Below, piece by piece: positions 25,455-34,231 of a DNA stretch of 64,000 nucleotides. Source of the DNA: Nocardioides panzhihuensis (GTDB lineage: Bacteria; Actinomycetota; Actinomycetes; Propionibacteriales; Nocardioidaceae); contig NZ_JACBZR010000001.1 in assembly GCF_013408335.1 (NCBI RefSeq), forward strand, positions 4,503,501 through 4,567,500. The letters run 5' to 3'. The notes under the pieces were generated by a model. The model made no database searches, was not told where the DNA came from, and worked only from the letters and a program-made list of their open reading frames with translations. A program made the position numbers and the translations under genes. Positions within the stretch are counted from its first letter, which is position 1. Each line of letters opens with the position of its first letter.

Positions 25455-26091
25455 AGAAGCCGAGGCCGTCGGTGCCGGAGCCGGTGAGGGTCTCCACGGC
25501 GTGCTCGGGGTGGGGCATCAGGCCGACGACGTTGCCGGCCGCGTTGGTGATGCCGGCGATGTCGTTGACCGAGCCGTTGGGGTTGACGTCGAGGTAGCGC
25601 GCGACGACGCGGCCCTCGTCCTCGAGCCGCTTGATGGTGTCGGCGTCGGCGACGTACTGGCCCTCGCCGTTCTTCAGCGGGACCACGATCTCCTGGTTCT
25701 GCGTGAACGCGGAGGTCCAGGCGGTCGAGGTGTTCTCGATGCGGAGCTTCTGGTCACGGCAGATGAACTTGAGGTGGTCGTTGCGCAGCAGGCCGCCGGG
25801 GAGCAGGTGGGACTCGACGAGCATCTGGAAGCCGTTGCAGATGCCGAGCACCGGCAGACCCTTCTGCGCGCCCTCGATGACCTCGGTCATGATCGGCGCG
25901 AAGCGGGAGATGGCGCCGCAGCGCAGGTAGTCGCCGTAGGAGAAGCCGCCCGGCAGGATCACCGCGTCGACGCCCTGCAGGTCGTGGTCGCCGTGCCAGA
26001 GCGCGACGGCCTCGTTGCCACCGACACGGACCGCGCGCTGCGCGTCGACGTCGTCGAGAGTGCCCGGGAAGGTGATGACGCCGATCTTCAC
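25420..26091 (-). CDS. purQ: Phosphoribosylformylglycinamidine synthase subunit PurQ (glutaminase)
   Basis: A 223-residue class I glutamine amidotransferase that supplies ammonia to PurL. The nucleophile elbow is [11 protein letters not shown] (Cys about 86) and the catalytic His is in [11 protein letters not shown] (about 195). The N-terminal [14 protein letters not shown] is typical. Its start overlaps the end of purS by 4 bp, so the two are translationally coupled; purL lies about 10.4 kb downstream on the same strand. Confidence 0.97.
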   Translation of the reverse strand: MKIGVITFPGTLDDVDAQRAVRVGGNEAVALWHGDHDLQGVDAVILPGGFSYGDYLRCGAISRFAPIMTEVIEGAQKGLPVLGICNGFQMLVESHLLPGGLLRNDHLKFICRDQKLRIENTSTAWTSAFTQNQEIVVPLKNGEGQYVADADTIKRLEDEGRVVARYLDVNPNGSVNDIAGITNAAGNVVGLMPHPEHAVETLTGSGTDGLGFFTSLAEKVLAR

Positions 26092-26339
26092 TTGGCCGGC
26101 TCTTCCACGCGGACGACGAAGTTCTCGATCACCGTGTTGGCGAGGAAGGTCTCGGCGAGCTTCTCGATCTGGGCGAGCGCGTCGTCGGTGACCTCAGGGA
26201 TCTCCAGCTCGAACCGCTTGCCCTGACGGACCTCGGTGACCCCGGTGAACCCGAGCCGCGGCAGGGCGCCGAGAACGGCCTTCCCCTGCGGGTCGAGAAT
26301 CTCGGGCTTGGGCATGACGTCGACGACAACGCGAGGCAT
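26088..26339 (-). CDS. purS: Phosphoribosylformylglycinamidine synthase subunit PurS
   Basis: An 83-residue small structural subunit that bridges PurL and PurQ in the FGAM synthase complex. The N-terminus ([20 protein letters not shown]) and the central [17 protein letters not shown] region are the PurS signature. The gene is first of a two-gene purSQ operon with a 4-bp overlap. Confidence 0.96.
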   Translation of the reverse strand: MPRVVVDVMPKPEILDPQGKAVLGALPRLGFTGVTEVRQGKRFELEIPEVTDDALAQIEKLAETFLANTVIENFVVRVEEPAK

Positions 26340-26418
26340 GGCTGCAGTCTAGGTGGGCCATACGCTGCTCACCTAAACCGATCGCTATCGGCGACGCCGG
26401 GATTTACTGTCGGTCCTC

Positions 26419-27651
26419 GTGCGCCATCTGCTGATCGACCTCACACCGCTGCGCACGTCTCCCGCTTTCCGCCGCTTCTTCCTCGGGCGAGCGGTGTCGG
26501 AGCTCGGTGGGCAGATCTCGGTCGTCGCGGTGATGTACCAGGTCTGGGAGGCGACCCACAGCCCACTCTGGTCGGGCAGCGTCGCGCTCGCCCAGCTCGT
26601 TCCGATGCTCGTCGCCGGGCTCTGGGGTGGCGCGGTGGCGGACCGGGCAGATCGGCGATCGATCCTGATGGCCACCACTCTCACCCAGGTCGTACTGGCG
26701 CTGCTGCTGATGACGCAGGCGCTGTGGCTGGGCGCCTCGCCGTCGTCGCTCGGGCTGGTCCTCGTGCTGGTCGCGCTCATGGCCGCCGCCGGCGCGGTCG
26801 CGGCACCTGCGGGCATGGGCGTGATCCCCCGGCTGCTCCCCACCAACCAGGTCGCTGCCGGGCTCGCCCTCAACCGGCTGAGCTTCCAAGGGTCGATGCT
26901 GGTGGGTCCGGCGTTGGGTGGGCTGATCATCGGCTACGCGGGTCTCGAGATCGCGTACGCCGCCGACGCGCTCTCCTTCACCGTCGGGTTCCTCGGCATC
27001 ATCGGACTCCCCCGCCTCACCCCCGTGACCAGGACGAACGGCGGCGGCATCCTCGAAGGGCTGCGCTTCGCGGCCACTCAACCGGTCGTCCGGGGCGTGC
27101 TCCTCGTCGACCTGGCAGCCACCGTGCTGGCGATGCCGGTGAGCCTCTTCCCGCTGATCAACGAGGAGCGGTTCGGCGGCGACCCGCGTACGCTCGGGCT
27201 GTTCCTGACCGCTATCGCCGTCGGCGGTGTCGCCGCCTCGCTCGTGTCCGGCTCCTTCACGAGGCGCAGCCGGCCCGGCCTGATCATGATCTGTGCCGCC
27301 GCCGTGTGGGGCGCCAGCCTCGGTGCCGTCGGGCTGGCCACCTCTGCCTGGCTGTGCCTCGCCCTCCTCGCCGTCGCGGGTGCCGCCGACTCTGTCAGCG
27401 TGGTCACCCGCGGGGCCCTGATCCAGCTCGCCGTGCCCGACGACCTACGCGGCCGCACCGCCGCGGTCGAGATGATCGTCGGTGCCGGCGGCCCGGAGGT
27501 CGGCAACCTGCGCGGCGGCGCGGTAGCCCAGCTGACCTCTGGCTCGTTCGCCCTGGTCAGCGGGGGCATCGCCTGCCTCCTCGCCCTGGCCGCCGTCGGC
27601 GCCACCTCGCGCCAGATGCTCGCGTTTCGTACGGATCGGGACGCCGTTTAG
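26419..27651 (+). CDS. MFS exporter, DHA3/enterobactin-exporter (EntS) type
   Basis: A 410-residue, 12-helix major facilitator. Recognisable parts are FRRFFLGRAVSELGGQISVVA (helix 1), AVADRADRRSIL (motif A) and AAPAGMGVIPRLLP in the first half, typical of the DHA3 branch that includes EntS-type siderophore exporters. No siderophore genes lie nearby, so the substrate is open. A GTG start at 26419 is 79 bp from the divergent purS start. Its TAG stop lies within the terminator hairpin at 27649-27693. Confidence 0.88.
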   Translation: MRHLLIDLTPLRTSPAFRRFFLGRAVSELGGQISVVAVMYQVWEATHSPLWSGSVALAQLVPMLVAGLWGGAVADRADRRSILMATTLTQVVLALLLMTQALWLGASPSSLGLVLVLVALMAAAGAVAAPAGMGVIPRLLPTNQVAAGLALNRLSFQGSMLVGPALGGLIIGYAGLEIAYAADALSFTVGFLGIIGLPRLTPVTRTNGGGILEGLRFAATQPVVRGVLLVDLAATVLAMPVSLFPLINEERFGGDPRTLGLFLTAIAVGGVAASLVSGSFTRRSRPGLIMICAAAVWGASLGAVGLATSAWLCLALLAVAGAADSVSVVTRGALIQLAVPDDLRGRTAAVEMIVGAGGPEVGNLRGGAVAQLTSGSFALVSGGIACLLALAAVGATSRQMLAFRTDRDAV

Positions 27652-27693
27652 CTCGAAGATCGCAGCCACCAGATGACTGCGATCTTCGAGCTA
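27649..27693. terminator. Terminator hairpin between converging genes, overlapping the MFS stop codon
   Basis: TAGCTCGAAGATCGCAG (27649-27665) is exactly complementary to 27677-27693, with an 11-base loop. The first three bases are the stop codon of the MFS gene. The acyl-CoA synthetase gene ends at 27720 from the other side, so it probably stops transcription in both directions. Confidence 0.8.
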
Positions 27694-27719
27694 CGGCTGC
27701 TGCCGGCGTACGGGATGTC

Positions 27720-29282
27720 CTATTTGAGCTCGCGCTTGAGGATCTTGCCGGTGGCGGTCATCGGCAGGGCGTCGACGATCTCGACGATGCGCGGGTACTT
27801 GTAGCTCGCCATCTGCTCCTTGGCCCAGGCGATGATCTCCTCGGGGGTCGCCGAGGCGCCGGGCTTGAGCACGAGGACGGCCTTGATCTCCTCGCCGTGG
27901 GAGTCGTGCGGGACGCCGATCACGGCCGCGAGCGAGATCGCCGGGTGGGTCAGCAGGACCTCTTCGATCTCACGCGGGTAGACGTTGAAGCCGCCGCGGA
28001 TGATGAGCTCCTTGGCGCGGTCGACGATGTAGTACCACCCGTCCTCGTCACGCTTGGCGAGGTCACCGGAGCGGAACCAGCCGTCCTCGGTGAGCACCTC
28101 CGCGGTGGCCTCGGGGCGGTTGTAGTAGCCCTTGAAGATGGCGTGGCCCTTGATCGCGATCTCACCGATGGTGTCGGGGGTCCACTCGACCTCGTCCCAG
28201 GACGCGGGGTCGATGAGCTTCATCTCGACGCCGGGAATCGGGACACCGATCGAGCCGGGTCGCACCGGCTGGCCGTAGACCGAGAAGGACGCCACCGGCG
28301 ACGTCTCGGAGAGGCCGTAGCCCTCGAGGATGGAGACCCCGAAGCGCTTCTCGAACTCCTTGTGGATCTCGACCGGGAGCGCGGAGCCACCGGCGGCAGC
28401 GAGCCGGAGGTTCTTGGCGAGGGTGGCGACGTCGGTGTCCTCGGACAGCGCACCGAGGAGGCCCCAGTACATCGTCGGGACGCCCGCGAAGAAGGTCACC
28501 TTCTCCTTGATCATGGTCGCCAGCGCAGCCGCGGCGTCGAAGCGCGGCAGCAGCACGACGGTGCCACCGAAGGCGAACGCGCCGTTCTGCACGACGGACT
28601 GGCCGAACGCGTGGAAGAGCGGCAGCACGGCGAGATAGGTGTCCGGCCGGTCGGCGTCGGCGGCGAAGAGCTCGGCACCGGCCAGCGCGTTGTCACGCAT
28701 GTTGCGGTGACGCAGCTCGGCGCCCTTGGGCTGCCCCGTGGTGCCGGAGGTGTAGAGGATGACCGCGGTGTCGTCCTCGTCGGTGGCCGCCGTTTCGAAG
28801 GTCGGCGGCTGGGCCGCGATCCCCTGGCCGAGCGTGGTGACGCCCTCGATCGGCGACGGGGCGGCCGGGTCGGCGGTGATCAGGAAGAAGTCCTCGACCC
28901 CGGCCTCCTGCGCACCGGCGTGGGCCTCGGCGCCGATGGCCAGCTCAGGAGTGCCCTGGAACGCGAAGAGAGCCTTCGCGTCGGAGTCCTTGAGGTGGTA
29001 GGCCACCTCGCGGCCCTTGAGGAGCACGTTGAGCGGTACGACGGTGGCGCCGGCCTTGAGGATGCCGAAGTAGACCATCGTGAAGTAGGGCAGGTTCGGG
29101 CTCATCAGGGCAACCCGGTCGCCTGCGCCGATGCCCTTGCTCGCCAGCAGGTTCGCGACCTGGTTCGCAGCGCCGTTGACCTGGGCATAGCTCAGACGGG
29201 TGTCGCCCAGGACGATCGCGGTGCGCTCGGGATGGTTCGCCGCGGAGTCTTCCAGCAGCGAAGCAAGGTTGTACGTGGACAC
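27720..29282 (-). CDS. Long-chain fatty acid-CoA ligase (AMP-forming)
   Basis: A 520-residue ANL-superfamily enzyme that activates a carboxylate to its CoA thioester via an acyl-adenylate. Motifs: VILYTSGTTGQPKGAEL (P-loop, about 160), YGLSETSP (A5-like), GWFRSGDLAKRDEDGWYYIV and DRAKELIIRGGFNVYPREIE (hinge and A8), and PMTATGKILKREL at the end with the catalytic Lys. The GTG at 29282 has a good ribosome site (GGAGG) just upstream and gives MSTYNLASLLEDSA; a longer frame to 29315 is less likely. The acyl substrate is not certain. Confidence 0.92.
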   Translation of the reverse strand: MSTYNLASLLEDSAANHPERTAIVLGDTRLSYAQVNGAANQVANLLASKGIGAGDRVALMSPNLPYFTMVYFGILKAGATVVPLNVLLKGREVAYHLKDSDAKALFAFQGTPELAIGAEAHAGAQEAGVEDFFLITADPAAPSPIEGVTTLGQGIAAQPPTFETAATDEDDTAVILYTSGTTGQPKGAELRHRNMRDNALAGAELFAADADRPDTYLAVLPLFHAFGQSVVQNGAFAFGGTVVLLPRFDAAAALATMIKEKVTFFAGVPTMYWGLLGALSEDTDVATLAKNLRLAAAGGSALPVEIHKEFEKRFGVSILEGYGLSETSPVASFSVYGQPVRPGSIGVPIPGVEMKLIDPASWDEVEWTPDTIGEIAIKGHAIFKGYYNRPEATAEVLTEDGWFRSGDLAKRDEDGWYYIVDRAKELIIRGGFNVYPREIEEVLLTHPAISLAAVIGVPHDSHGEEIKAVLVLKPGASATPEEIIAWAKEQMASYKYPRIVEIVDALPMTATGKILKRELK

Positions 29283-29395
29283 TTGGCCTCCAGTGGTGTG
29301 CGTGCTACGCGTCACAACCTACCCGCGCGTAGCGTTTCCGTGAACCACGTCTCGATTTAGTGCGACACGTGTCATCGAACCTTTACCCGGACCGC

Positions 29396-30304
29396 TCAGA
29401 AGCGGTGGCCGGTGAGCTTCTCGTACGCCTCCACGTACTTCGCCCGCGTGCGGGCGACGATCTCCTCGGGCAGCTCCGGCGGCGGGCCGCCGGCGGCGCG
29501 GTCCCAGCCGGACTCGGGCGAGAGCAGCCAGCGGCGGATGACGTCCTTGTCGAAGCTCGGGATCGCAGAACCGGGGTGCCACTGGCTCGCGTCCCAGTAG
29601 CGGGACGAGTCCGGCGTGAGCACCTCGTCGGCGAGCACGATCGTGCGGATGCCCAGGTCGTCCTGGCGTACGCCGAACTCGAACTTCGTGTCTGCCAGGA
29701 TGAGGCCGCAGCCGCGGGCGATCTCGTCGGCCCGCTGGTAGACCGCCAGGGTCAGTCGGCGCACCGCGGCGGCGTCGTCCTCGCCGATCAGCTTCGAGAC
29801 GTACTCGTAGGTGACGTTCTCGTCGTGGTCGCCGAGCTCGGCCTTGGTCGCCGGGGTGAAGATCGGCGGGGTCAGCCGGGAGCCGTCGACCAGGCCGTCC
29901 GGCAGACGGATGCCGCAGACCTCGCCGGTGGTCTCGTACTCGCGCAGGCCCGAACCGGTCAGGTAGCCGCGCGCGACGCACTCGACGGGGAGCATGTGGA
30001 GCTTCTGTGCGACCACCGCGCGACCGGCCACCGACTCCGGCACGTCGGTGGAGAGGACGTGGGTCGGCACCAGGTCCTCGAACTGCTCGAACCACCACAG
30101 CGAGAGCCTGGTGAGGATCTCGCCCTTGTCCGGGATGACCGTGTCGAAGACGTGGTCGAACGCCGAGATGCGGTCGCTGGCGACCATCAGGAGCTGGCCC
30201 GCGTGCGGACCCGCCTCGAGCTCGTAGAGGTCGCGCACCTTGCCGGAGTGAAGGTGCTTCGCGCCCGGGATCGCCGGCGCCGGCGGGATGTTGAGTTCAG
30301 CCAC
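29396..30304 (-). CDS. purC: Phosphoribosylaminoimidazole-succinocarboxamide (SAICAR) synthase
   Basis: A 302-residue ATP-dependent ligase joining aspartate to CAIR in purine synthesis. Signature parts are HSGKVRDLYEL near the N-terminus (ATP loop), ASDRISAFDHVFDTVIPDKG, CVARGYLTGSGLREY, LADTKFEFGV and ADEVLTPDSSRYWDASQW. Length is normal for the eukaryote-like/long actinobacterial form. It is 69 bp from the divergent HIT-family gene. Confidence 0.97.
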   Translation of the reverse strand: MAELNIPPAPAIPGAKHLHSGKVRDLYELEAGPHAGQLLMVASDRISAFDHVFDTVIPDKGEILTRLSLWWFEQFEDLVPTHVLSTDVPESVAGRAVVAQKLHMLPVECVARGYLTGSGLREYETTGEVCGIRLPDGLVDGSRLTPPIFTPATKAELGDHDENVTYEYVSKLIGEDDAAAVRRLTLAVYQRADEIARGCGLILADTKFEFGVRQDDLGIRTIVLADEVLTPDSSRYWDASQWHPGSAIPSFDKDVIRRWLLSPESGWDRAAGGPPPELPEEIVARTRAKYVEAYEKLTGHRF

Positions 30305-30373
30305 GTACTCAGCCTAAGAGATGGGCGGACCGGGGCGTGTTACACCTCCGCCCGCTGTGGCATCGTTCGAGCC

Positions 30374-30970
30374 ATGGCCGAGACAGCTGAACAGATCTAC
30401 GCCCGGGTCCAGGCCGCTGGCGAGCTGCCCGCACCGAGCGTGACCGAGTGGGACGTCTTCCCGTGGGTCGTACGCGACGGGGAGATCTCCCCCAAGCCGC
30501 TCGCTCCCCCGGCCCCCGAGGAGCCTCGCAGCGGTGAGGACGGGGTGGACTGCAACCTGTGCGGCACCGAGCTTCCGGGTATGATCTGGCAGGACGAGAG
30601 CTGGCGGGTCAAGCACCTGGTGCAGTCCGGGCTGCCGCTGGTGCTGATCCTGGAGCCGCTCGAGCACTACGACCTGCCCGATCTCGACGAGCACCAGGCG
30701 GCCGAGTTCGGGGTCCTCACCGTGCGGATCGCCCGGATCGTGGAGAGCCTGCCGAACATCGCCCGCTGTCACGCGATGCGCATCGGCGACGGCGCCGAGC
30801 ACCTGCACATGTGGTTCCTGGCCCGCCCGGAGGACCTGCCCTCCGTACGCGGCAGCTTCTCACCCGACTGGGACGACATCCTTCCGCCCGGACCCGAGGA
30901 CGTCTGGCGCGCCGACCTCGCCGAGGTCGCCCGCAAGCTCGCCACCCATTGCGGCGAAGCCCTCGTGTGA
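30374..30970 (+). CDS. HIT-like family protein with degenerate histidine triad
   Basis: A 198-residue protein related to the HIT hydrolases/transferases. The catalytic-site region reads GAEHLHMWFLARP, so the third His of HxHxHxx is Trp, and nucleotide hydrolysis at the standard site is doubtful. An upstream DCNLCGTE motif with two Cys may bind zinc together with other residues. The start (MAETAEQIYARVQ) is the ATG after a 69-bp divergent spacer from purC. Its 3' end converges with an MFS gene 17 bp away. Function unknown. Confidence 0.75.
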   Translation: MAETAEQIYARVQAAGELPAPSVTEWDVFPWVVRDGEISPKPLAPPAPEEPRSGEDGVDCNLCGTELPGMIWQDESWRVKHLVQSGLPLVLILEPLEHYDLPDLDEHQAAEFGVLTVRIARIVESLPNIARCHAMRIGDGAEHLHMWFLARPEDLPSVRGSFSPDWDDILPPGPEDVWRADLAEVARKLATHCGEALV

Positions 30971-30986
30971 ACCCTCGTCTGGCGGA

Positions 30987-32195
30987 TCAGTCGTTGCTGC
31001 GCCAGCGAAGCACCCCGGCCACCACGGACAGCACCACGACGACTGCGCCGTAGGAGTAGGTCGTGGCCGCGAGACCGATCTGCGGCGTCAGCACCCCGGC
31101 GACGACCGCCGGGACACCGAACGCCAGGTAGGACACGATGAAGATCACCGCGAAGACCTCCGCCCGCTCATGGGGAGGCAGGAGCGGCATGATCGTGCGC
31201 AGGATGCCGAAGAAGGCCGTGCCGAAGCCGGTGCCCGCGATGACCACCGCGATGAGGTACGCCGCCGCCGAACCGGTCGGGAGCGCGAGCAGGCTGAGCA
31301 CCGTGCCGCCGGCCAGCGCGGCCGTGCCGTAGAGCGTCGTCGCCCGGGCCGAGCGGTTCCGGAAGACGTACGCCGCCACCGCACCGGACCCGGCGAGGGC
31401 ACCGATGGCCAGCCCCTGGAGGACATGGCTGGTGGCGCCCAGCTCGGTGCGTACGATCGCAGCGCCGAGGGAGAGGAACAGCCCACCGGTCGCCCAGCCG
31501 GCGAAGATCGCCGGGGCGCTGCGGGCGAGCAGGCCCCGGATGGCGGGCGGCACGGACACCCGCGGACGCAGCGAGGCGACCAGGCCGTCGTGACGTGGCG
31601 CGGTCTCCGGGGCGAGCCATACGACCGCCGCGAGCAGCAGGGACAGCACGACGAGGGCGTCGAACACGATGAGCCGCGCGTCGCCCGTCACCTGCATGGC
31701 CACACCGGCCACGACGGCACCGACCGCCAGACCGACCATCGGCGCGATCGCGTTGACCACGGCCGCCGAGCCCGGCCGCGACGGCCGCTCGAAGTCGGCG
31801 ATGGCGGCCGACAGGGTCGAGAGCAGCAGTCCGCTGGCGATCCCCTGCAGGATCCGCGCCTCGAAGAGGACGGCGGCGGAGTCCGCGACCCGGAACAGGG
31901 CGAAGCTGGCCGCCAGCAGGAGGAACCCGACGGTCACCACCGGTCGCCGGCCGACGTGATCGGAGACCGACCCGAACACCAGCAGCGTGCCCAGCAGCGC
32001 CACGGCATAGACGGCGAAGACCGCCGTCATCACCCAGGGCTGGAGCCCGAGGCTCACCTGGAGGTCGGGGTAGAAGGGCGAGGGAGCACTGGCGCCGGCC
32101 ATCATCAGCACGACCGCCCCGAGCGTCACTCCCGCGCCGAGTCTCCGCCCGGCGACGGTGTCCGTCGTCGTCCCGCTCACTGCTTCTGCCGACAT
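30987..32195 (-). CDS. MFS transporter, DHA1-like
   Basis: A 402-residue, 12-helix major facilitator. Motif A is GSVSDHVGRRPVVTVGF in loop 2-3, and there is a MAGASAPSPFYPDLQ segment in the first loop typical of DHA1-type exporters. The ATG at 32195 has a GGAG site; longer frames start within the operator region. It is divergent from the small HTH regulator at 32281, and the palindrome immediately upstream suggests repression by that protein. Substrate unknown. Confidence 0.87.
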   Translation of the reverse strand: MSAEAVSGTTTDTVAGRRLGAGVTLGAVVLMMAGASAPSPFYPDLQVSLGLQPWVMTAVFAVYAVALLGTLLVFGSVSDHVGRRPVVTVGFLLLAASFALFRVADSAAVLFEARILQGIASGLLLSTLSAAIADFERPSRPGSAAVVNAIAPMVGLAVGAVVAGVAMQVTGDARLIVFDALVVLSLLLAAVVWLAPETAPRHDGLVASLRPRVSVPPAIRGLLARSAPAIFAGWATGGLFLSLGAAIVRTELGATSHVLQGLAIGALAGSGAVAAYVFRNRSARATTLYGTAALAGGTVLSLLALPTGSAAAYLIAVVIAGTGFGTAFFGILRTIMPLLPPHERAEVFAVIFIVSYLAFGVPAVVAGVLTPQIGLAATTYSYGAVVVVLSVVAGVLRWRSND

Positions 32196-32210
32196 CACCA
32201 CTCCATCCAT

Positions 32211-32280
32211 GGTTCGAACTATTTCGAACCTTTTAGGAGCGTACGTGCCGTTCCACTGATTGTGCAACTATTATCGAACC
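32211..32280. promoter_or_regulatory. GGTTCGAA-N4-TTCGAACC operator plus a half-site
   Basis: A perfect 20-bp palindrome at 32211-32230 sits just before the MFS start at 32195. A second half-site (ATCGAACC at the end of 32261-32280) abuts the ATG of the divergent regulator at 32281. The pair covers both start regions of the divergent gene pair, fitting autorepression and pump repression by the ArsR-like protein. Confidence 0.75.
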
Positions 32281-32613
32281 ATGAGCACTTCCCCGGACCT
32301 GCCGCATCCCGAGCGCTCCGAGATCTCACTGACGACCGTGCTCTTCGCGCTCAGTGATCCGGAGCGCCTGGCGATCGCCCGCCAGCTGGTCGACGGTCCC
32401 CTCGACATGGCGGAGTGCCACCTGAGCAACCCGGACGTGCCGAAGTCGACCAAGTCGCACCTGATGAAGGTGCTGCGTACGGCCGGTGTGGTGCGCAACG
32501 AGGCCAACGGCCGCGCCCGGCGCCTCTCGCTGCGGCGCGAGGATCTCGACGCGCGCTTCCCGGGGCTGCTCGACGCCGTGCTCTCCGCCGAGGACGACGG
32601 ACCGAAGCCCTAG
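32281..32613 (+). CDS. ArsR-type helix-turn-helix regulator
   Basis: A 110-residue winged-helix regulator: FALSDPERLAIARQLVDGP (first helices), VPKSTKSHLMKVLRTAGVV (recognition helix) and EANGRARRLSLRREDLDARFPG (wing). No metal-binding Cys cluster is visible, so it probably responds to an organic or redox cue. An upstream in-frame start at 32260 would overlap the half-site; ATG 32281 is preferred. Divergent from the MFS gene. Confidence 0.87.
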   Translation: MSTSPDLPHPERSEISLTTVLFALSDPERLAIARQLVDGPLDMAECHLSNPDVPKSTKSHLMKVLRTAGVVRNEANGRARRLSLRREDLDARFPGLLDAVLSAEDDGPKP

Positions 32614-32617
32614 GCCC

Positions 32618-33196
32618 CTAGGACCGGCGCCAGGGCGCCGGGCGGCCGTGCAGGAACCACTCCATGTTGCGGGTGATCCACGGCAGCCCGAAGTAGGTCA
32701 TGAACGGCACCGTCACGACCATCACGGAGAGCACCTTCAGCGGCAGCTCCCAGTCCGTGGTGAGCGGCCCGATCAGCCAGTTGGCGAGCAGGCTGACCGG
32801 ATAGAACATCAAGAAGATCGTGATCGTCTGCTTCCACCGTGCCGGCGCGGTCGCGACCCCGGAGACCTGCTCGACGTCGTAGGTGCTCGGCGGGTCGAAC
32901 CAGCCCTCGATGCCGGTACGCCGCTCGATCGTGGTCTCCTCGACGAACGGCTCGCCCGCACCCAGCCACCAGTCGCGCTGACGGCTGGTGTCCCAGCTGC
33001 CCAGGGTCTCGTGGGAGTCGAAGCGGTAGAGCAGGTGCCACTGATCGGACTCCGGCGACGGCCGCACCCAGCCCGCGCCGAGGAAGCCGGGGAACTCGCT
33101 GGCCAGGCGGATCCCGGCCTGCATCCACGCGACCATCTCGTCGCGACGCTCCACAGAGACTCGTCGGGCGATGGTCACGGTTACCGGATCGGACAT
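32618..33196 (-). CDS. Antibiotic-biosynthesis-monooxygenase-fold membrane protein
   Basis: A 192-residue protein. The first about 100 residues form an ABM/ferredoxin-like domain (VTIARRVSVERRDEMVAWMQ, FPGFLGAGWVRP, WHLLYRFDSHETLGSW). It is followed by two to three hydrophobic segments near the C-terminus (TITIFLMFYPVSLLANWLIG and LKVLSVMVVTVPFMTYFGLP) ending ITRNMEWFLHGRPAPWRRS. This ABM-plus-two-helix architecture is common but functionally unassigned. Its stop is 4 bp from the ArsR-type gene's stop (converging). Confidence 0.75.
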   Translation of the reverse strand: MSDPVTVTIARRVSVERRDEMVAWMQAGIRLASEFPGFLGAGWVRPSPESDQWHLLYRFDSHETLGSWDTSRQRDWWLGAGEPFVEETTIERRTGIEGWFDPPSTYDVEQVSGVATAPARWKQTITIFLMFYPVSLLANWLIGPLTTDWELPLKVLSVMVVTVPFMTYFGLPWITRNMEWFLHGRPAPWRRS

Positions 33197-33294
33197 GCCG
33201 TCATCGTCGCAGGCAGATCCGCCACTTTCCGATCCGTCGCGTGGGTTTGCGGGCATTCTGTGGCGAAGATCAAACCGATCTGGCTCCTGAGGAG

Positions 33295-34191
33295 TCAGAC
33301 GGCGACGTCGGAGACCCCCGGGATGCTGACGCCGCCACGTCGCACCAGAGCCTGCTCGCCCCGCTGGACGACCTTGTAGAAGCGCTCGCTCCTCCCGCGC
33401 AGCAGCGGTGTCGGCCCGAGGAGCGAGAGACGGCCGTGAGCCAGGCGGCTGGCGGTGCGTACGGCACGCCATCTCGTCTCGTGGACGGGCGACCACGGGA
33501 TGCCGTAGCGCTCGCGGACGAGCGGCGGGAGGCTCCCCTGGACGACGGTCCGGAGCGTCTCGGAGGTCAGTGACCCACCCGGGAGGTGGTAGCCCGCGGT
33601 GCCGGCGATGTGGCGCCCGACCAGGCGGGCCTCCTCGACCAGGTGCGGCTCGTCCGACGCGAGCCAGGAGTCGAAACGACGGCGGAAGTCGGGATAGGAC
33701 GCCGGCGCGGCCGAGGCCGGCATGCCGAAGAGGCCGGCCCAGGTCACGAAGTCGTCGAAGAGCTCCTCACGCTCGGCCGGACGGAGCGGGCGGACCAGGG
33801 CGTCGTACATGAACTCGGTCGAGTCCAGCGCGAACGCCGCCGTCCACCACATCAGCCCGGGGTCGACAGCGGAGTAGGGCGAGCCCGCGGGATGAGCGGG
33901 ACCACCGTCGACCGCCATCGCTCCTTCGACGGGCACATGCCGCTTCGCCGTGAACGCGAGCGCCCGGTCGGCCTCCTCCTTGCTGCCGAGGAAGACCGTC
34001 TCCATCAGCCGAGCGGTCAGCGCGAGCCGGGTGTAGGGCGTTGTCCGGTGGGCCGTGTGCTGGGCGGTGCCGACGAAGAGCCGCGGGTGCAGCCCACCGA
34101 GCATCAGCGCCCGCTGGCCCCAGGTCAGGCCGACGGCGCGCTGACGCATCGCACGGACCACCATCGAGTCTGCGGCGAAGTACCCGGGCAT
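33295..34191 (-). CDS. Oxygenase MpaB / DUF2236 family protein
   Basis: A 298-residue protein of the rubber-oxygenase/mpaB-like DUF2236 family. Typical segments are QRAVGLTWGQRALMLGGLHPRLF, the AFTAKRHVPVEGAM region with conserved His, PGLMWWTAAFALDSTEFMYD and the C-terminal RRFDSW-containing helices. Family members are haem-dependent oxygenases or oxidases, but the substrate here cannot be inferred. It has no clear signal peptide and is therefore predicted to be intracellular. Confidence 0.82.
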   Translation of the reverse strand: MPGYFAADSMVVRAMRQRAVGLTWGQRALMLGGLHPRLFVGTAQHTAHRTTPYTRLALTARLMETVFLGSKEEADRALAFTAKRHVPVEGAMAVDGGPAHPAGSPYSAVDPGLMWWTAAFALDSTEFMYDALVRPLRPAEREELFDDFVTWAGLFGMPASAAPASYPDFRRRFDSWLASDEPHLVEEARLVGRHIAGTAGYHLPGGSLTSETLRTVVQGSLPPLVRERYGIPWSPVHETRWRAVRTASRLAHGRLSLLGPTPLLRGRSERFYKVVQRGEQALVRRGGVSIPGVSDVAV

Positions 34192-34231
34192 ACCGACAGT
34201 CTGCCACCGTCCGGGTCCGACGACCGGTGGT

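Noticed and set aside
26724..29360. 878-residue open frame spanning an MFS gene and the acyl-CoA ligase
   Set aside because: Overlaps two well-supported genes in other frames and crosses the terminator hairpin; no family resemblance.
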